Source: Brachycybe producta (taxonomy: Eukaryota > Arthropoda > Diplopoda > Playtdesmida > Andrognathidae). From it: a DNA stretch of 64,000 bases. The notes beneath the pieces were generated by a model. That model was not told where the DNA came from. It ran no database searches and saw only the letters and a list, made by a program, of their open reading frames with translations. This document shows, one piece after another, positions 18,621 to 31,427 of this stretch (position 1 is the stretch's first letter; each line of letters opens with the position of its first letter). The DNA lies in the NCBI GenBank assembly GCA_036925085.1, contig JAUPFP010000028.1:1791501-1855500 (forward strand). The letters are read 5' to 3'. Made by a program: the position numbers and the translations under genes.

Positions 18621-20834
18621 ACTAGTGGGGTAACCCGTCATAAATGACGGGAGCAAAATTCACAGGCAATTGTGCGCATGCGCGTCGCATTGCTCTTTAG
18701 AGCAATGGAGGTATATAGGATCATGCAAGAAAAGGGGCAAAAAAGGATGTCTGTATGGGTGTGTGTGTGTGTGTCCGGAACCGATTTAGTGGGTCTAACA
18801 ACTCTAGAACGGAATGAGATAAAGACATGCAGTATTTTTTATTTGATTCCGTGGGTCATTATGATGCTCCTGACAAAAAATTAGAAACTTGTACCCAGGG
18901 GTTATTTTTCTATGAATTTTTTAGAAACAAATTTTGAGTTTTTGGTGTGTAGGCACACGTACACACTTGTGCGCATGTGTACGCACATGTACACACGTGT
19001 GCGCATGTGTACGAACATGTACACACGTGTGCACATGTGTATATAGATAAACACACATGTATGTACAAATGCGCACAAGTGTGTGTACGTGTGTGTACAC
19101 ATGTGCACAAGTGTGTACGTTTGCGTACACATGCACACAAGTGTGTACATGTGCATACACATGCGCACAAGTGTGTACATGTGCATACACATGCGCACAA
19201 GTGTGTACATGTGCATGCGCACAAGTGTGTACATGTGCATACACATGCGCACAAGTGTGTACATGTGCATACACATGCAAACAAATGTGTACATGTGCAT
19301 ACACATGCTCACAAGTGTGTACATGTGCATACACATGCTCACAAGTGTGTACATGTGCATACACATGCGCACAAGTGTGTACATGTGCATACACATGCGC
19401 ACAAGTGTGTACATGTGCATACACATGCGCACAAGTGTGTACATGTGCATACACATGCGCACAAGTGTGTACATGTGCATACACATGCGCACAAGTGTGT
19501 ACATGTGCATACACATGCGCACAAGTGTGTACATGTGCATACACATGCGCACAAGTGTGTACATGTGCATACACATGCGCACAAGTGTGTACATGTGCAT
19601 ACACATGCGCACAAGTGTGTACATGTGCATACACATGCGCACAAGTGTGTACATGTGCATACACATGCGCACAAGTGTGTACATGTGCATACACATGCTC
19701 ACAAGTGTGTACATGTGCATACACATGCTCACAAGTGTGTACATGTGCATACACATGCGCACAAGTGTGTACATGTGCATACACATGCGCACAAGTGTGT
19801 ACATGTGCATACACATGCGCACAAGTGTGTACATGTGCATACACATGCGCACAAGTGTGTACATGTGCATACACATGCGCACAAGTGTGTACATGTGCAT
19901 ACACATGCGCACAAGTGTGTACATGTGCATACACATGCGCACAAGTGTGTACATGTGCATACACATGCGCACAAGTGTGTACATGTGCATACACATGCGC
20001 ACAAGTGTGTACATGTGCATACACATGCGCACAAGTGTGTACATGTGCATACACATGCGCACAAGTGTGTACATGTGCGTACACATGCGCACAAGTGTGT
20101 ACATGTGCGTACAAATGCGCACAAGTGTGTACATGTGCGTACAAATGCGCACAAGTGTGTACATGTGCGTACAAATGCGCACAAGTGTGTACATGTGCGT
20201 ACAAATGCGCACAAGTGTGTACATGTGCATATACATGCGCGCAAGTGTGTACATGTGCGTCTACATGCGCACAAGTGTGTACATGTGCATATACATGCGC
20301 ACAAGTGTGTACATGTGCGTCTACATGCGCACAAATGTGTACGTGTGCGTCTACATGCACACAAGTGTGTACGTGTGCGTCTACATGCACACAAGTGTGT
20401 ACGTGTGCATACACATGTGCACAAGTGTGTACATGTGCATACACATGTAACAATGAAAAAAGTTGGTTATTTGATATATGAAAACATATATTAAAGCAAT
20501 GGAGGTCTATAGGGTTCCTTGAATCCTTTGTTTTACTCCTTTCATTTCAATTTCAGTTTCCCCCTTCCACTCTTTTCCCATCCACGTTTCCGTGAAAAAG
20601 GTTGGAAAGTGTAGAGAGGGGGAGCCCTCTCTACACTTTCCAACCTTTTCCATTTTCCAATTTAATATCATGGGGTTCTTGGATGGGAAGAGTTCAACAT
20701 ATAGTTGACCTTGAGAAAAAAAAGTGGTTCATTTATTCATTTAAATTTATATAAATTCTGACGTGCTTCAAGGTTTTTTGTGACACACACACAGCCACAC
20801 ACACACACAGACCTGGCTTAATATATATATATAT
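18621..20834 (+). mobile_element. Family X repeat, copy 3, short form expanded by a minisatellite
   Basis: The head ACTAGTGGGGTAACCCGTCA is at 18621. The ~220-bp segment with the central palindrome is missing: AATTGTG runs straight into CGCATGCGCG. The element then breaks off at a GCAATGGAGGT sequence (18702), carries about 1.78 kb of unrelated DNA including the minisatellite, and resumes after a second AGCAATGGAGGT (20495) with the normal X sequence to the TA tail (about 20820-20834). The right part also has a 26-bp perfect inverted duplication (20594-20649). Confidence 0.75.
18950..20449. repeat. Minisatellite, about 50 units of 30 bp, alternating purine-pyrimidine
   Basis: The unit is ACATGTGCATACACATGCGC followed by ACAAGTGTGT. 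It recurs in register for 1.5 kb, with degenerate units at both edges and homogeneous units in the middle (19360-20070). Purines and pyrimidines alternate throughout except for one A per unit, so Z-DNA is favoured. Because 30 is a multiple of three and the unit lacks stops in most frames, very long spurious frames arise on both strands. No protein is claimed. Confidence 0.97.
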
Positions 20835-21211
20835 ACTAGTGGGGTAACCCGTCATAAATGACGGGAGCAAAATTCACAGGCAATTGTGCGCATGCGCGTT
20901 GTTTGTTCCTTTTTTTACTCCTTTCATTTCAATTTCAGTCACCCCCTCCCACTTGTCCCCCTCCACGTTTCTCTCACTCTCTCTTTCTCTCTCTCCCCCT
21001 CTACACTTTCCAACCTTTTCCCCTCTATAATTTAATATCATGGGGTTCTTGGGTGAGAGGGGTCCAACATATAGTTGACCTTGAGAAAAAAAAAACTGTT
21101 CATTTCTTCATTTATTTAAATTTGTATACATTCCGACGTGCCTCAATGGTTTTGTACAGTTACTCCACACACACACACACATACACAGACCTGGGATATT
21201 ATATATATATA
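20835..21211 (+). mobile_element. Family X repeat, copy 4, short form
   Basis: The head starts at 20835 directly in the TA tail of copy 3. The palindrome segment is absent, as in copy 3. It keeps GCGCATGCGC, the polypyrimidine block and the CACACAGACCTGG end before the TA tail near 21200. Confidence 0.85.
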
Positions 21212-22986
21212 ATAATTTCAATTTTTTATTCTTTTAATCCGTATTCTAAAACGTTACTTAATATAAAACTAAATCTTGTTGTTGGCAAAATGTTCTTATT
21301 TTGAGTCTTATGCAGACCTTAAGCGCTTAGCTTATAAAAACACATTAAAATCTAAAAAAAAGTTTTTTCAATGACTTAAACACTCCACTAATCATCATTT
21401 TCAAGAAGAAAATTAAGAGAAAAAAAACTTGAAATGTTTCTAGAAAGTAGAAAAGTAACTATGATGTAAGAAGATTTTCATGATGCAATGTTTTAAAAAA
21501 TAAACTTTTTTATAGTTAGTTTCAAATGCTCGACTTTCACTTTTCACTTCAAGTTGAATTAAAAAAAAGCCCAAAAAAACAAAACAATGACAATATATAA
21601 AAACAATAAATTATAGCCATTTTCAAATTGCCACAAAAAGTTTCGATACTCTCGTATTTACTCTTCTAGTTTCTTAAAAAAAATAGAATGCACAATTACT
21701 GTTGAGATGATTTGAAGTGAAAGTCACCTGGCTGTTAAAACGTGCATGCATTCTATATAAACACACACAAAGGAGAAAAATTGAAATTTCTATTGTGTTA
21801 TGATTACCTGTGTTCATTGACCCACACTTTTCTAAGAGTGAGCAAGTGAGTTTAGACAGGTAGAAAATTGTCCAGTTGATGATGATGATGAAACAATACT
21901 TGAAACATAATTGCAGTACTGGAGCAGCACCCCATTTGTATGTCTGTGTTGGTCATCTATTTGAATGTTGTTGCCTAAAAGTAGTGGCCACAGTTACTAT
22001 TGGATACATAATATTACTATGATATTGTTATGGGTGCAACACCACAACTACCAACAACCATCAACACCAACCAACCACTACGACTATTTCTGCTGTTGCC
22101 AACAACTTAAACATAAGAAGGGACACAAAAGAAAGAGAAAACAGTTTTCCCCCAATTTCTCCCTCTATAATATTCTTTTTCAGTGAGTTCCATTGAAACA
22201 CAACCACCAGGTTAATATAAAGAATCGATGATTCTCATGTTGTTTGTTGGCAGTGGTGGTGGTGGTGGTGGTGACTGTCGGCAATGAGAAGAGGGGGGTC
22301 GGTTGGGTTCATTTGTTTTACTGCAAAAGGGGAGAAGAAAGGCTAAATAGGTGTTACAGGGAAAAATCTGAATTGAATGAATAGCATTGAATACTAGTTT
22401 TAGGCCCGGTACACATCACGAAGTAATAATGCAGCTGTAACAACGAGACTTAATACATGGCACTATACTTATTCCGATAGAAGTGTCCATATAATTATGT
22501 GTCACCTATTGGAATAAGTAGTGCCGTGTAATAAGCCTCATTGAGGGGACGTTACACGACACCACTTATCCCACTGAAAGTGTCGCTATACTGTATGTCC
22601 ACCTATGCAGACGGCTCCACACCTAATGCAGATGGGTATATACTCATATCCTAAGACAATTTAAAATAAAGGGGTTGCTGACTCTGTGAAAGCTAGCTAG
22701 CTAGCTATGCAGGAGGACAAACTGTATACTAGTATAGACACTTCTATCGGGTTAATTAATCTTCTGTAACATGCAACAATGCGATTTATGAGTGCCAGCA
22801 TGGATATTTTGCATGGTGATGCATGGTGGAATAAATCTTTTGTTCATGAAATTTTCGATTATGTGCAATATAATAATAGTAAGCGACTATGCCACTTTTA
22901 GATATGAGCTCGTAAATTATTTAAACTAATAGTTTATTTTTTGGTAGAAAATGTTTTAATAAAAAAAAATAATGAAAATATTACAA
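21212..22986. other. Unassigned DNA with a (GGT)n tract and a possible MITE
   Basis: A (GGT)n microsatellite lies near 22251-22271. From about 22405 (GGCCCGGTACACATCAC) an inverted pair (GCACTATACTTATTCC and GGAATAAGTAGTGCC) suggests a decayed MITE to about 22540. No exon is supported. Confidence 0.4.
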
Positions 22987-23537
22987 ACTAGTGGGGTAAC
23001 CCGTTATAAATGACGGGAGCAAAATTCACAGGCAATTGTGCCCAGCATTAGAATTTTTTTTCCTCCGCCCTTTTATGACGTCAGACCAAGTAACAAAGCA
23101 ATTAGAAATTGATGACGTTCATAAAAGGGCTGAGCAAAAGAAATTCTAATGCTGGGCACAGTTGCCTGTGATAAACTGTAGTTTAATTTTGCTACTATTA
23201 TCCCCTCCCCTTTTTATATTTGAAAGAGAAAATGATTTTTCATTTTCTCTGGTGTGCGCATGCGCGTCGTTTGTTCCTTTTTTACTCCTTTCATTTCAAT
23301 TTTAGTCACCCCCTCCCACTTTTTCTCCCTCCACGTTTCTTTCTCTCTCCCCTTCTACACTTCCCAACCTTTTCCCCTCTCCAATTTAATATTATGGGGT
23401 TCTTGGATGGGGAGTGTGCAACATATAGTTGACCTTGAGAAAAAAAGTGGTTCATTTATTCATTTAAATTTACATAAATTGTACAGCGTTAATCGCTCAC
23501 ACACACAGACCTGGCTTAATATACTGTATATATATAA
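22987..23537 (+). mobile_element. Family X repeat, copy 5, complete long form
   Basis: It runs head (22987), palindrome (about 23025-23170) with TGACGTCA at 23076-23083, hairpin AGAGAAAATGA/TCATTTTCTCT (near 23226-23250), GCGCATGCGC (23256-23265), polypyrimidine block, CACAGACCTGGCTTAATA and a short TA tail. This is the best reference copy for the family. Confidence 0.88.
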
Positions 23538-23977
23538 TTTTGTATTACTTGGAAATCCTAGAGTGGTGCAATTGCACCACCTTGCATTGCTGCTGCATTA
23601 TTTTGTGGTGTGCACCAGACTTTCACATCATTAGAGTGTTTGCAGACAACCAAGCTGGCTTGTCAATCCAAAAACTGATTGTGTGTGTGTGTCTGTTTTG
23701 TATGCTGAGTTTTATCTGTTCAATCCAACGTTTATTACTCTTTAATCACTGCTTTGCCTTTCTGTTCATCCAGAAATCCACTTTAATTTTCTGGCGGTGG
23801 TTAAGGGAGAATTTAATGCTTTGCAATGATAGGAACATGAGCAAATTAGTTTAAAAAAATATGCATAGCCTATAAACTTCTGTAGCGATGTTGAATTACA
23901 ATCCAGGTTTGACAATCTTGGATTGTGAAGCCTCAATTATTAGTCTGTGGCTAGCTAACTGTAGGTTAGGGTTTTAT
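23538..23977. other. Unassigned DNA
   Basis: No gene or bounded repeat is recognised. The frame at 23540-23854 has no recognisable domain. Confidence 0.4.
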
Positions 23978-24751
23978 TAGGCTCGCATACACAACGGCAC
24001 CTAGAGGCGACACTTGTGTTTAGAGCAGTGTCTGTACTGTCTACACGTACTGCAAATTTTGAGGCTAGAACAGTGTCGTACACCCGTGCCTAGATCAAGT
24101 GTCAACAAAAAGTGTCGCATCTGTCTACCTGTTTCTAGGCTTCAGCTAGAATTCAGCAGCTAGATTAAGTGTGTGAATCAGTCAATATGAACGAAGGTAG
24201 AGCCCCCCTCCCTGTATTTTAGCGGCTGTGGTAGCTGTGTAGTAATAAAAGGAAAACGTCCACAACCAAATAGAGAAGAAGTGTGGACAAAGTGTTCTTT
24301 TTTTTATTATAAACTTTCACTGCATAAATTTTAATTTCAAATAGTTTCTTTGGGGTATTTTTGAATTTGAGTAATAAAATTTCGTTAATAAAATTATTAT
24401 ACTTTATGAAAGCAAATTACTTTTGCTGAAATTCAGAAACATCCATTTTTTATTTGCTTGTCATTGTACATATTCATTCGGTCTTTTGTGTTGCTGCGAC
24501 TGGTTATGATTGTGTGATGGTGATGGCTATTGAATGTCGACACTGGCAAAAAAATTCCAGAAAATTGGAAACTAGCTAGAGTGATCCACGACATTAAATT
24601 CGAGCTGTCTACACCAGAATTGCATCTAGACTGCGGACACTGCAACTTAGTCTAGAGACACCAGTCTAGGTGTTGCACACACACACACAGACAATTAAGT
24701 GTAGACACTTGCTCTAGACACAAAAGTGTCGTCATGTAAACGATGCTTTAG
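23978..24751. mobile_element. Probable MITE with CGACACTT inverted termini
   Basis: The left side has CGACACTTGTGTTTAGAGCA (about 24007). The right side, in complement, has CGACACTTTTGTGTCTAGAG (about 24730). Related CTAGA/GTGTC motifs recur between them. The outer ends are diverged, so the limits are approximate. Confidence 0.5.
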
Positions 24752-25739
24752 AAATGAAACTAGTTTTCACTAATTCGTGATTTGGATAATGCAATTTCTT
24801 ATAAGTGATGTTATTTACTAGTACATGTATTTTTAAATTATTACACATCAGGTTTGAGTTTACTTTTTTGATATCTCCAATATCATTATTATTTACTGTT
24901 TTTTGAATTTTTAAGGATTGTTTTCATTTATTTTTGTTTTAATCAAGACACTTTATAACAAGATTTGATTTATTTACATAGAAATGTTTTGTCCTGCATT
25001 TCTATTGGATAAAAATTATTCACAAATTATGAAATAGCTTACTTACTAGAACCGTATATAGTTTTTTTAAAAAAATTATTTAATTTATTAATTTTACAAA
25101 TGTGAAAAAGATGTTCAAGATTAATTGAATTGTAAATGTACTTAAAAGATAAATGATTTTAATATAGGCTTACTGCATAAACTATACCATACATAAAACT
25201 ATATAAATACAATTTATTTGACTGGGTGTTTTTTAGAGGGATTTTAGAATTTAGATGTATATTTGAAGAAATTTGAAGATCAAAGATTTGATTACATATA
25301 TTTCAATAATGTCATGCAAAGTGAATGTTCACTTTGATGTTGAAATAAAAAAATAACAAAAAAAAACACTTGTAATCCGAGCTTAAGTTTGAAAAGTAGA
25401 ATTGCCTGCATTAGGATTCCTAACCTAACCTTTGCTCAAATTAGATTAATTAATTTTCTAAATTGTAACAACAAACAAATTTTTGGAAGGTTTGCGTTTT
25501 TATTATTGAATTAGTATTTTTAGCTTTTGTGTTTCTTTTGTCTTGAAAGTTATCTATAGGATATGATTTAAACATATTTCCATTGATGTCGTAACTATTG
25601 TCATTGTTGGAATTTTCGTTAAGTACTGTGAGCTCTGAAATTACGCAGCCTCTATGGACTTAAATCAATTTATTTATAAAAAAGTATTTAAATTTCTATC
25701 TTTTATATAAAACAGCTGGCCTTGATCCGATCTAAGGAG
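24752..25739. other. AT-rich DNA, nothing recognised
   Basis: No exon or bounded repeat is visible. Confidence 0.5.
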
Positions 25740-26450
25740 GTGATTGACCAAAATTAGAAAAGTATTAAAACTCCTGAACAGTCCTCAAGGGCCCAACTAA
25801 CTACTGAAATCCTAAAAAGCTTAAAAAAAGTCAAGAAATAAAACAAAGTTAAAAACTTGAAATGCTGCAAAAAGAAAATCAAACTTGCTTATTCAAAAAC
25901 GTTCAAAAAAATCAAAAATTGTAAAAATTCCCTGAAAAGGCCACAGATGAGGGTTCAACGGAACCCAAAAACCCTAAACATAGTTCGTAAATTTAAAACA
26001 CACAGTTTAAAATTCAACTATTCTTTAAAAAAAACACGGCCAAAATTGGAAAAGACACCAGGAGAGTCCAACGGACTACAAAAGCACCAAAAAAGCTTTA
26101 AAAAATTACATAAATTCAATAAAAGTTGATAACTGCAATATCGCAATGTTGATACTGCAAAATGGCCAAAAATTGAAAACTGTATCCAATCTCTGAAGAG
26201 GCCGCAGGGGGTTCAACTGACCTCAAAAGTCTTTTGAGACTTAAAAAAGCTTTAAAAAAATAAATCCAGCAAAGTTGAAAACTGGAAATACCTTGAATGA
26301 AAAAAAAAATCAACTATTTTTTTTTAAAAAAACTGCCAAAAATCGAAAAATTGCCTGAAAAAAATTTAAGTATAGTTTAAATTCAAAACAAAAAGTTGAA
26401 AATAGCCAGAACAATCTTTGCGAGAATCTTTTCTTAATTTATTTAAAAAA
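25740..26450. repeat. Degenerate tandem array, units about 120-170 bp
   Basis: Related blocks recur: GGCCCAACTAACTACTG, GGGTTCAACGGAACCC, GAGTCCAACGGACTAC and GGGTTCAACTGACCTC, each preceded by a CTGAA.AGGCC-like stretch and followed by AAAAGCTTTAAAAA-like sequence. The lysine-rich frame at 25857-26129 is a by-product of A-richness. Confidence 0.6.
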
Positions 26451-27748
26451 AAACAGGGCTAGAAAAAGTGAAATGTATGTATTGCAATAAGTAAAATTGT
26501 CGAAAAAATTGTCACCAGGAGCCACGAAAATCACACAGCCTTTAGAGATGTTAAACATGAGCAAATGAGTCGCTGTTTGTTTCAATATTGACTTATCGAG
26601 AAATTATTTTTTGGCTTAACCTTAAGCCGTACGTATTACGCTATAGGCTTACAATTTATTAAAAAAAACATTTTCACAGCATATAATGTTACAAATTCAA
26701 ACAAAATTATAAAACATGTTGGGTCATATTGTACAACCAAAAAATACATGGAAAAAAAACACAAAATCAATAAATTGCAATACGCAAGCGCAGTAAAAGG
26801 TATATTATACTCGTATTTTATACATGCTGATCGTAAAATATATGATTTTATAAATTTTTTTTAACTGTTTACGCTTTACATCACGTAAACATATTTAGAT
26901 GCAAAATTTACTGTTTACATTTGAAAGATCTGGGTTCACGTGAATTAAATATTGGAATGAATAAAAATGAGCTCATTATTATTGGTTCCTCATTTAGAAT
27001 AATAAACTGAGCAATTTATACTACATAAATATTATTGATACAAAAGTATGAGCAGATGCTTAGTTTTTAATATTTGAAACTTGGAGCAGATGGACGAAAT
27101 TTGTGAAGTAGACCGAAGATGCTCTTATTTTCAGCATTGAACTTGAATGACAGCATTAACTACATAAATTATTTTTTTGGCTTATTTTTTTTTTGTACAA
27201 TCTCAGAAAAAAATAAATATATAAATTCAAGAAGAAAATTTTGTACTTTGAACTGCAACTTTGGACCCCTCTGTAACAAGGTTTCTACAAAAAAATAAAT
27301 GACGTTTTATTGAGTATCCTTGAACATGGTTTTTATGTTAGAATCAGAGGGTTCAAGTTAAATTTCGACTGTTATGGAATTCCTTCTTGAATTTTTTGCC
27401 CATGAGTTTTAGAAAATAATCAATATTTAAGCAATCGTATGACATTTACGATTCGGATTCCGTTGGCTGTTGCGCTCTACCAAGTTTAGATTTTGTGTTT
27501 AAGGTTTTAGGCGCTTCGTTTGAAAGTTGTTTTCTCCTATGAGGAATATACAAAAGAATTGCAAATTCCTTAAGCAAATAGATAATCGAACTTATTTGGA
27601 ATTAATATTAATCAAATTTTAAAGTTTGTAAATGACGATTTTGAAATAAACCATTTTTTTCTTAAAGTTTTTGTATCAAATTACAAGTAATTTGGTTTCA
27701 GTCAAATAGGCCTATTATATATACATGTAATATCTTATGTTTTTAATA
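26451..27748. other. AT-rich DNA, nothing recognised
   Basis: No exon or bounded repeat is visible. Confidence 0.5.
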
Positions 27749-28260
27749 CAAAGTGTCACAAAAATGTATACCCACTTTGGTTATTAATAACTTGAATGTT
27801 TATTTTCTTAAATTTAATTTTATAATTAAGAGTTAATGTTACAGTAAAGATTAGGTAACATATTTTATCTTTAAATGATGCATTATTTCAAGTTTTCAAT
27901 ATGTCCTCCATTGTTATCGAGGCATTACTGTCACTACTTTGAGAAATTGATTTGAAAACATCAATTAATTTATCTCTTGTAATTGTGCGACTATTTTCTT
28001 TGATTTTTTTTGCAGTTTATACAATTATGGAAAAAAAAATAGAAAAGAATTGTCAAAAAAATATAGAAGAGATGCGTCAATTTGATGTTTACAGTTCAGT
28101 TCAGTCTTCAGTTCCATAATGAGAATGGATGATATTTTGAAAACTTGAAATAATGCATCATTTAAACATGTAATTACTCTTAATTATAATGTTGAATTTA
28201 AGAAAATGAACAACGGCAGTTATTAACAACAAAAGTGTATGTGTGTTTTTGGACATCTTG
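27749..28260. mobile_element. Mariner-like MITE with long terminal inverted repeats
   Basis: It is flanked by TA at both ends (27747-27748 and 28261-28262). The left ~150 bp (from CAAAGTGTCACAAAAATG) matches the complement of the right ~140 bp (CAAGATGTCCAAAAACAC) with changes; AATGATGCATTATTTCAAG is shared exactly. The short unique centre has no transposase. Confidence 0.8.
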
Positions 28261-29243
28261 TATATATTTCAAGGTATCGATTTGAGATTTTAAGCTGAAA
28301 TTGATGAAAACCAGAGCTTCACTGGCAAATTTTAGGCTTAAATTCAGCTTGGCGCTTATTCAGTCCTTCTAGATGAATAAAACGTAGAGCCTGTTTGGAA
28401 AGATTTGTGTTAGTTTTAGTCTCTATGTACAACAGCCTTTCTTACTATTGCGCGCCTTTCGTGCAGTGGCAATAACTAGAGTTAAATCTTAGAGGCTAAC
28501 TAATTATTATTTTTAGTAGGTGCATATTGTGGAAATTAATATATGGAGGTTTTGCTGTTATTCAACCTGATGTTTGTTCAATTGGGCGCTTATTTTGTTA
28601 GGTTAAAGTCACATATGCTGAAAAGAAACCAGAAAATAGAAAGAAAAAATTCTGTGTTTCTTTCCACTCAAGAATATATGACGCTTCTAGTAAATGCCTT
28701 ACAAAGTGAAATTCTTTTGGAATTTCTTCAGCGCGTGTGATTTTTCCTTTATTCCAAAGCAAAAAGTTTATAAGAAAGAAATGAAAATTCACGAAAGGAA
28801 AATGGACATTACTTTATTATCATAAAATGTAAAAACATGACAACATGATGCAAAAAATGTCGTTGATGCAATAAGAATTAAAAAGATTATTATTATAATA
28901 ATTAATAAGACAAAATTAGTATTTTTTTTTAAATTGATATCAAAAAGAAAAACGAAAAAGTTGAAATAAATAATAATTGATATTTATAATGAAATCACTT
29001 TTTTTTCAATCTCGATACAGATATAATTAATAATAATGATGAATGCTAAATTTTATATTCATGTAACAATATATTTAAATACCAAAAAACAAAACCAAAA
29101 AAAAAACATTCCTTTAATTAATTTTAATCCTATTTGACTCAAAATGGAGAAGAAAAAGAAAAGGAAAAGAAAACGTAATGATTTCCAATAATAACGTTGT
29201 GTTTTTTGAGCTTTTTTTCTATATTTAACTTGGTTTTCCATTA
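28261..29243. other. AT-rich DNA, nothing recognised
   Basis: No exon or bounded repeat is visible. Short frames at 28543-28792 lack domains. Confidence 0.45.
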
Positions 29244-30547
29244 CAGAGGCGGACTGGTCTATCGGGGTAGTCGGGCATTTTCGCCGATGGACCCTTTTAG
29301 TTTGAGGGCCAGAATATTTCATTATAGAGCCACTGTTAAGATGAAACGCTATAAAAATTTAAATAATCATACAAGAAAATGACCAGAAAACTGTTTTTTC
29401 TTAAACAATAGAAAATATAAATGTCAAATGAAATGAATAAAAAAAATATTAGACAAAATAAATTTAATAATTTTACTGACTTTGCGCACTTTTTTTTAAA
29501 AAAAATTTTTTGGCTATCGCTTGCTAAAATTTAATGCAAAATAGAAAAATAAACTGGACACATTTAGGGCTGGTTTAGTAGTTCGCTGAAGATGAACAAT
29601 TTGTAGATAAATATGCCATGTAAATGTTCTCTACCCTTGCCAACTTTCAGGCTATGGATTTACCTATGAGATGAAGATAAATTGTTTTGGCTGAAACTGA
29701 AGCTCTCCTAGCTATAAGTTTGTTAAAGCTGAAATATATGATTCCATCAGATATTTTTGCTTGTTGTAGCTGACAAGCTAGTGATGACATCATCACATTG
29801 TGGGCATCACCCAATAGGAATGTAAAAAAAAAACTCCATTGTGTATGCAATTAATTTTCTAATGTAAAGGCTACATGATATCAACCTTTGTGTGTGTGTT
29901 AAACTAAATCTTTTGAGGTGCTTATAATACGCTTTTACCTCGTTTTCACTACAAAAATTAACTGCAGTTAAACGTTAACCACTGTTAATTTTCTAGTGGA
30001 AACAAACGTGGTAACATTAACTATGGTTAAATTTTTGGAACAATGGAGTTAACTCAACTGTATTGACACAGTGTGGTTAATAATGGTTAAATACACCAAT
30101 TCCTGTGTTTAAACAAATTTCAGTTTATGAACAAACATGGTGGATAGTGAAAGCACTCAATTTTCGAGTGAATGATGAGTGAAAATTTCACAAAATGCAC
30201 AACTGTCTAACAAGAAGTGACACAAAATCATTTAATCACAAGCAAGAGTTTTAAAAATGGAAATAACGCATGTCTGATATTTAACTATAATTTTGGTTAT
30301 GCCAATGGTTATGCCTGCAGTAAATATATATTATTGGAAATGAGCAATTTTATGTAAACTGAAAAATTGAGATCTTTTGTTTTACATCCACAGCACAACT
30401 ACTAAATCAGCCCCTTTTCGTGGGCAAACATTTAAATAGGTTTCACACTTAAACAGGGTGGGAATTCTAAGAATTTGTGGTGGTTCTTAGGGCCCGAAAA
30501 AAAAATATTTTTACCAGGCCGTTTTTTTTTTTTGCAGTCCGCCCCTG
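29244..30547. mobile_element. Possible decayed hAT-like element
   Basis: The ends are CAGAGGCGGACTG (29244-29256) and CAGTCCGCCCCTG (30535-30547), inverted with 12 of 13 matches. The CAG start is typical of hAT elements. The flanking 8-mers do not match, so the target duplication is lost or the pairing is accidental. A TCGTTTTCACTAC-type MITE fragment seems to be nested at about 29935. No transposase frame remains. Confidence 0.45.
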
Positions 30548-30845
30548 TTTCTTTGTAATTGTTTGTTTATTAAATCGGAATTTTTTAAAAAATTTTTTAA
30601 GGTGCATAATCGTAAAATTTTTGTGTGTGAGTCCAACGCTATTTATAATTTAATATACCATTTTTTTTTGTAACATACACAAGTGAGCAAACATTCTTTT
30701 TTTTATATTATTATTTATTATTTATATTTGGTCGTGTTCTGCACTTTTGGTTTTTTATACGACTCATCGATTTTTATTTTCTTAACATAAAACTCCAACA
30801 AGAACAATTGCATTTACGTTTTACTGTATTTTATTTTTTCTTTCT
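30548..30845. other. AT-rich DNA, nothing recognised
   Basis: No gene or bounded repeat is visible. Confidence 0.45.
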
Positions 30846-30919
30846 TTCACTCTCTCTCTCGCTCTGTCTCTCTCTCTCTCTCTCTCGCTCTGTCTCTCTC
30901 TCTCTCTCTCTCTCTTTCG

Positions 30920-30950
<31 letters not shown>

Positions 30951-30978
30951 GCTCTGTCTCTCTCTCTCTCGCTCTGTC

Positions 30979-31034
<56 letters not shown>
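30846..31034. repeat. CT-rich microsatellite
   Basis: About 190 bp of (CT)n is interrupted by GCTCTGT at intervals, giving a pure pyrimidine-rich tract apart from scattered G. Frames read across it on both strands are artefacts. Confidence 0.95.
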
Positions 31035-31039
<5 letters not shown>

Positions 31040-31427
31040 CCATTGGTTTTGTAAGAATTTTGACCAGTGGTCATCATTGTTGGTTATTTTTCCAATTTTC
31101 TTTCAAAGTCACGTGTCTTAACAACAACAACAACAAAAACAAAAACAACAACAACAACAACAGTAGACTTAATACCAAAAAGAAACGCCACTGAACAAAT
31201 GTGAATTCATCCGAATTGGCGACACTGATTCAAATTGAAACTCTAACGAGTTCAACATTAATCTAAGGTTTTTTTTATACTTTTTTTTCTTTCTCTCCTG
31301 TCATTCCACCTGAGCCATACGAGTTATAGTGATGTTCTAATAGCGATATTGATAGGAATACGTATAATAGCCATAGTAGACTATTCGATAGTCAAACTAT
31401 TGACTGGTTGAGCAACCGATCTTTTTA

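Noticed and set aside
18950..20449. Regular ~30-bp repeats that might suggest a CRISPR array
   Set aside because: Units follow each other without unique spacers, and the context is eukaryotic. It is a minisatellite.
18902..20494. Frames of 450-510 aa on both strands over the 30-bp repeat
   Set aside because: The unit length is a multiple of three and the unit lacks stops in most frames, so all frames stay open by construction. The products are monotonous and there is no start or splice context.
25857..26129. 90-aa lysine-rich frame
   Set aside because: It is produced by A-rich degenerate tandem repeats. There is no domain or splice evidence.
30808..31194. Ser/Leu and Arg/Glu repeat proteins
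   Set aside because: They are translations of a CT microsatellite on both strands.
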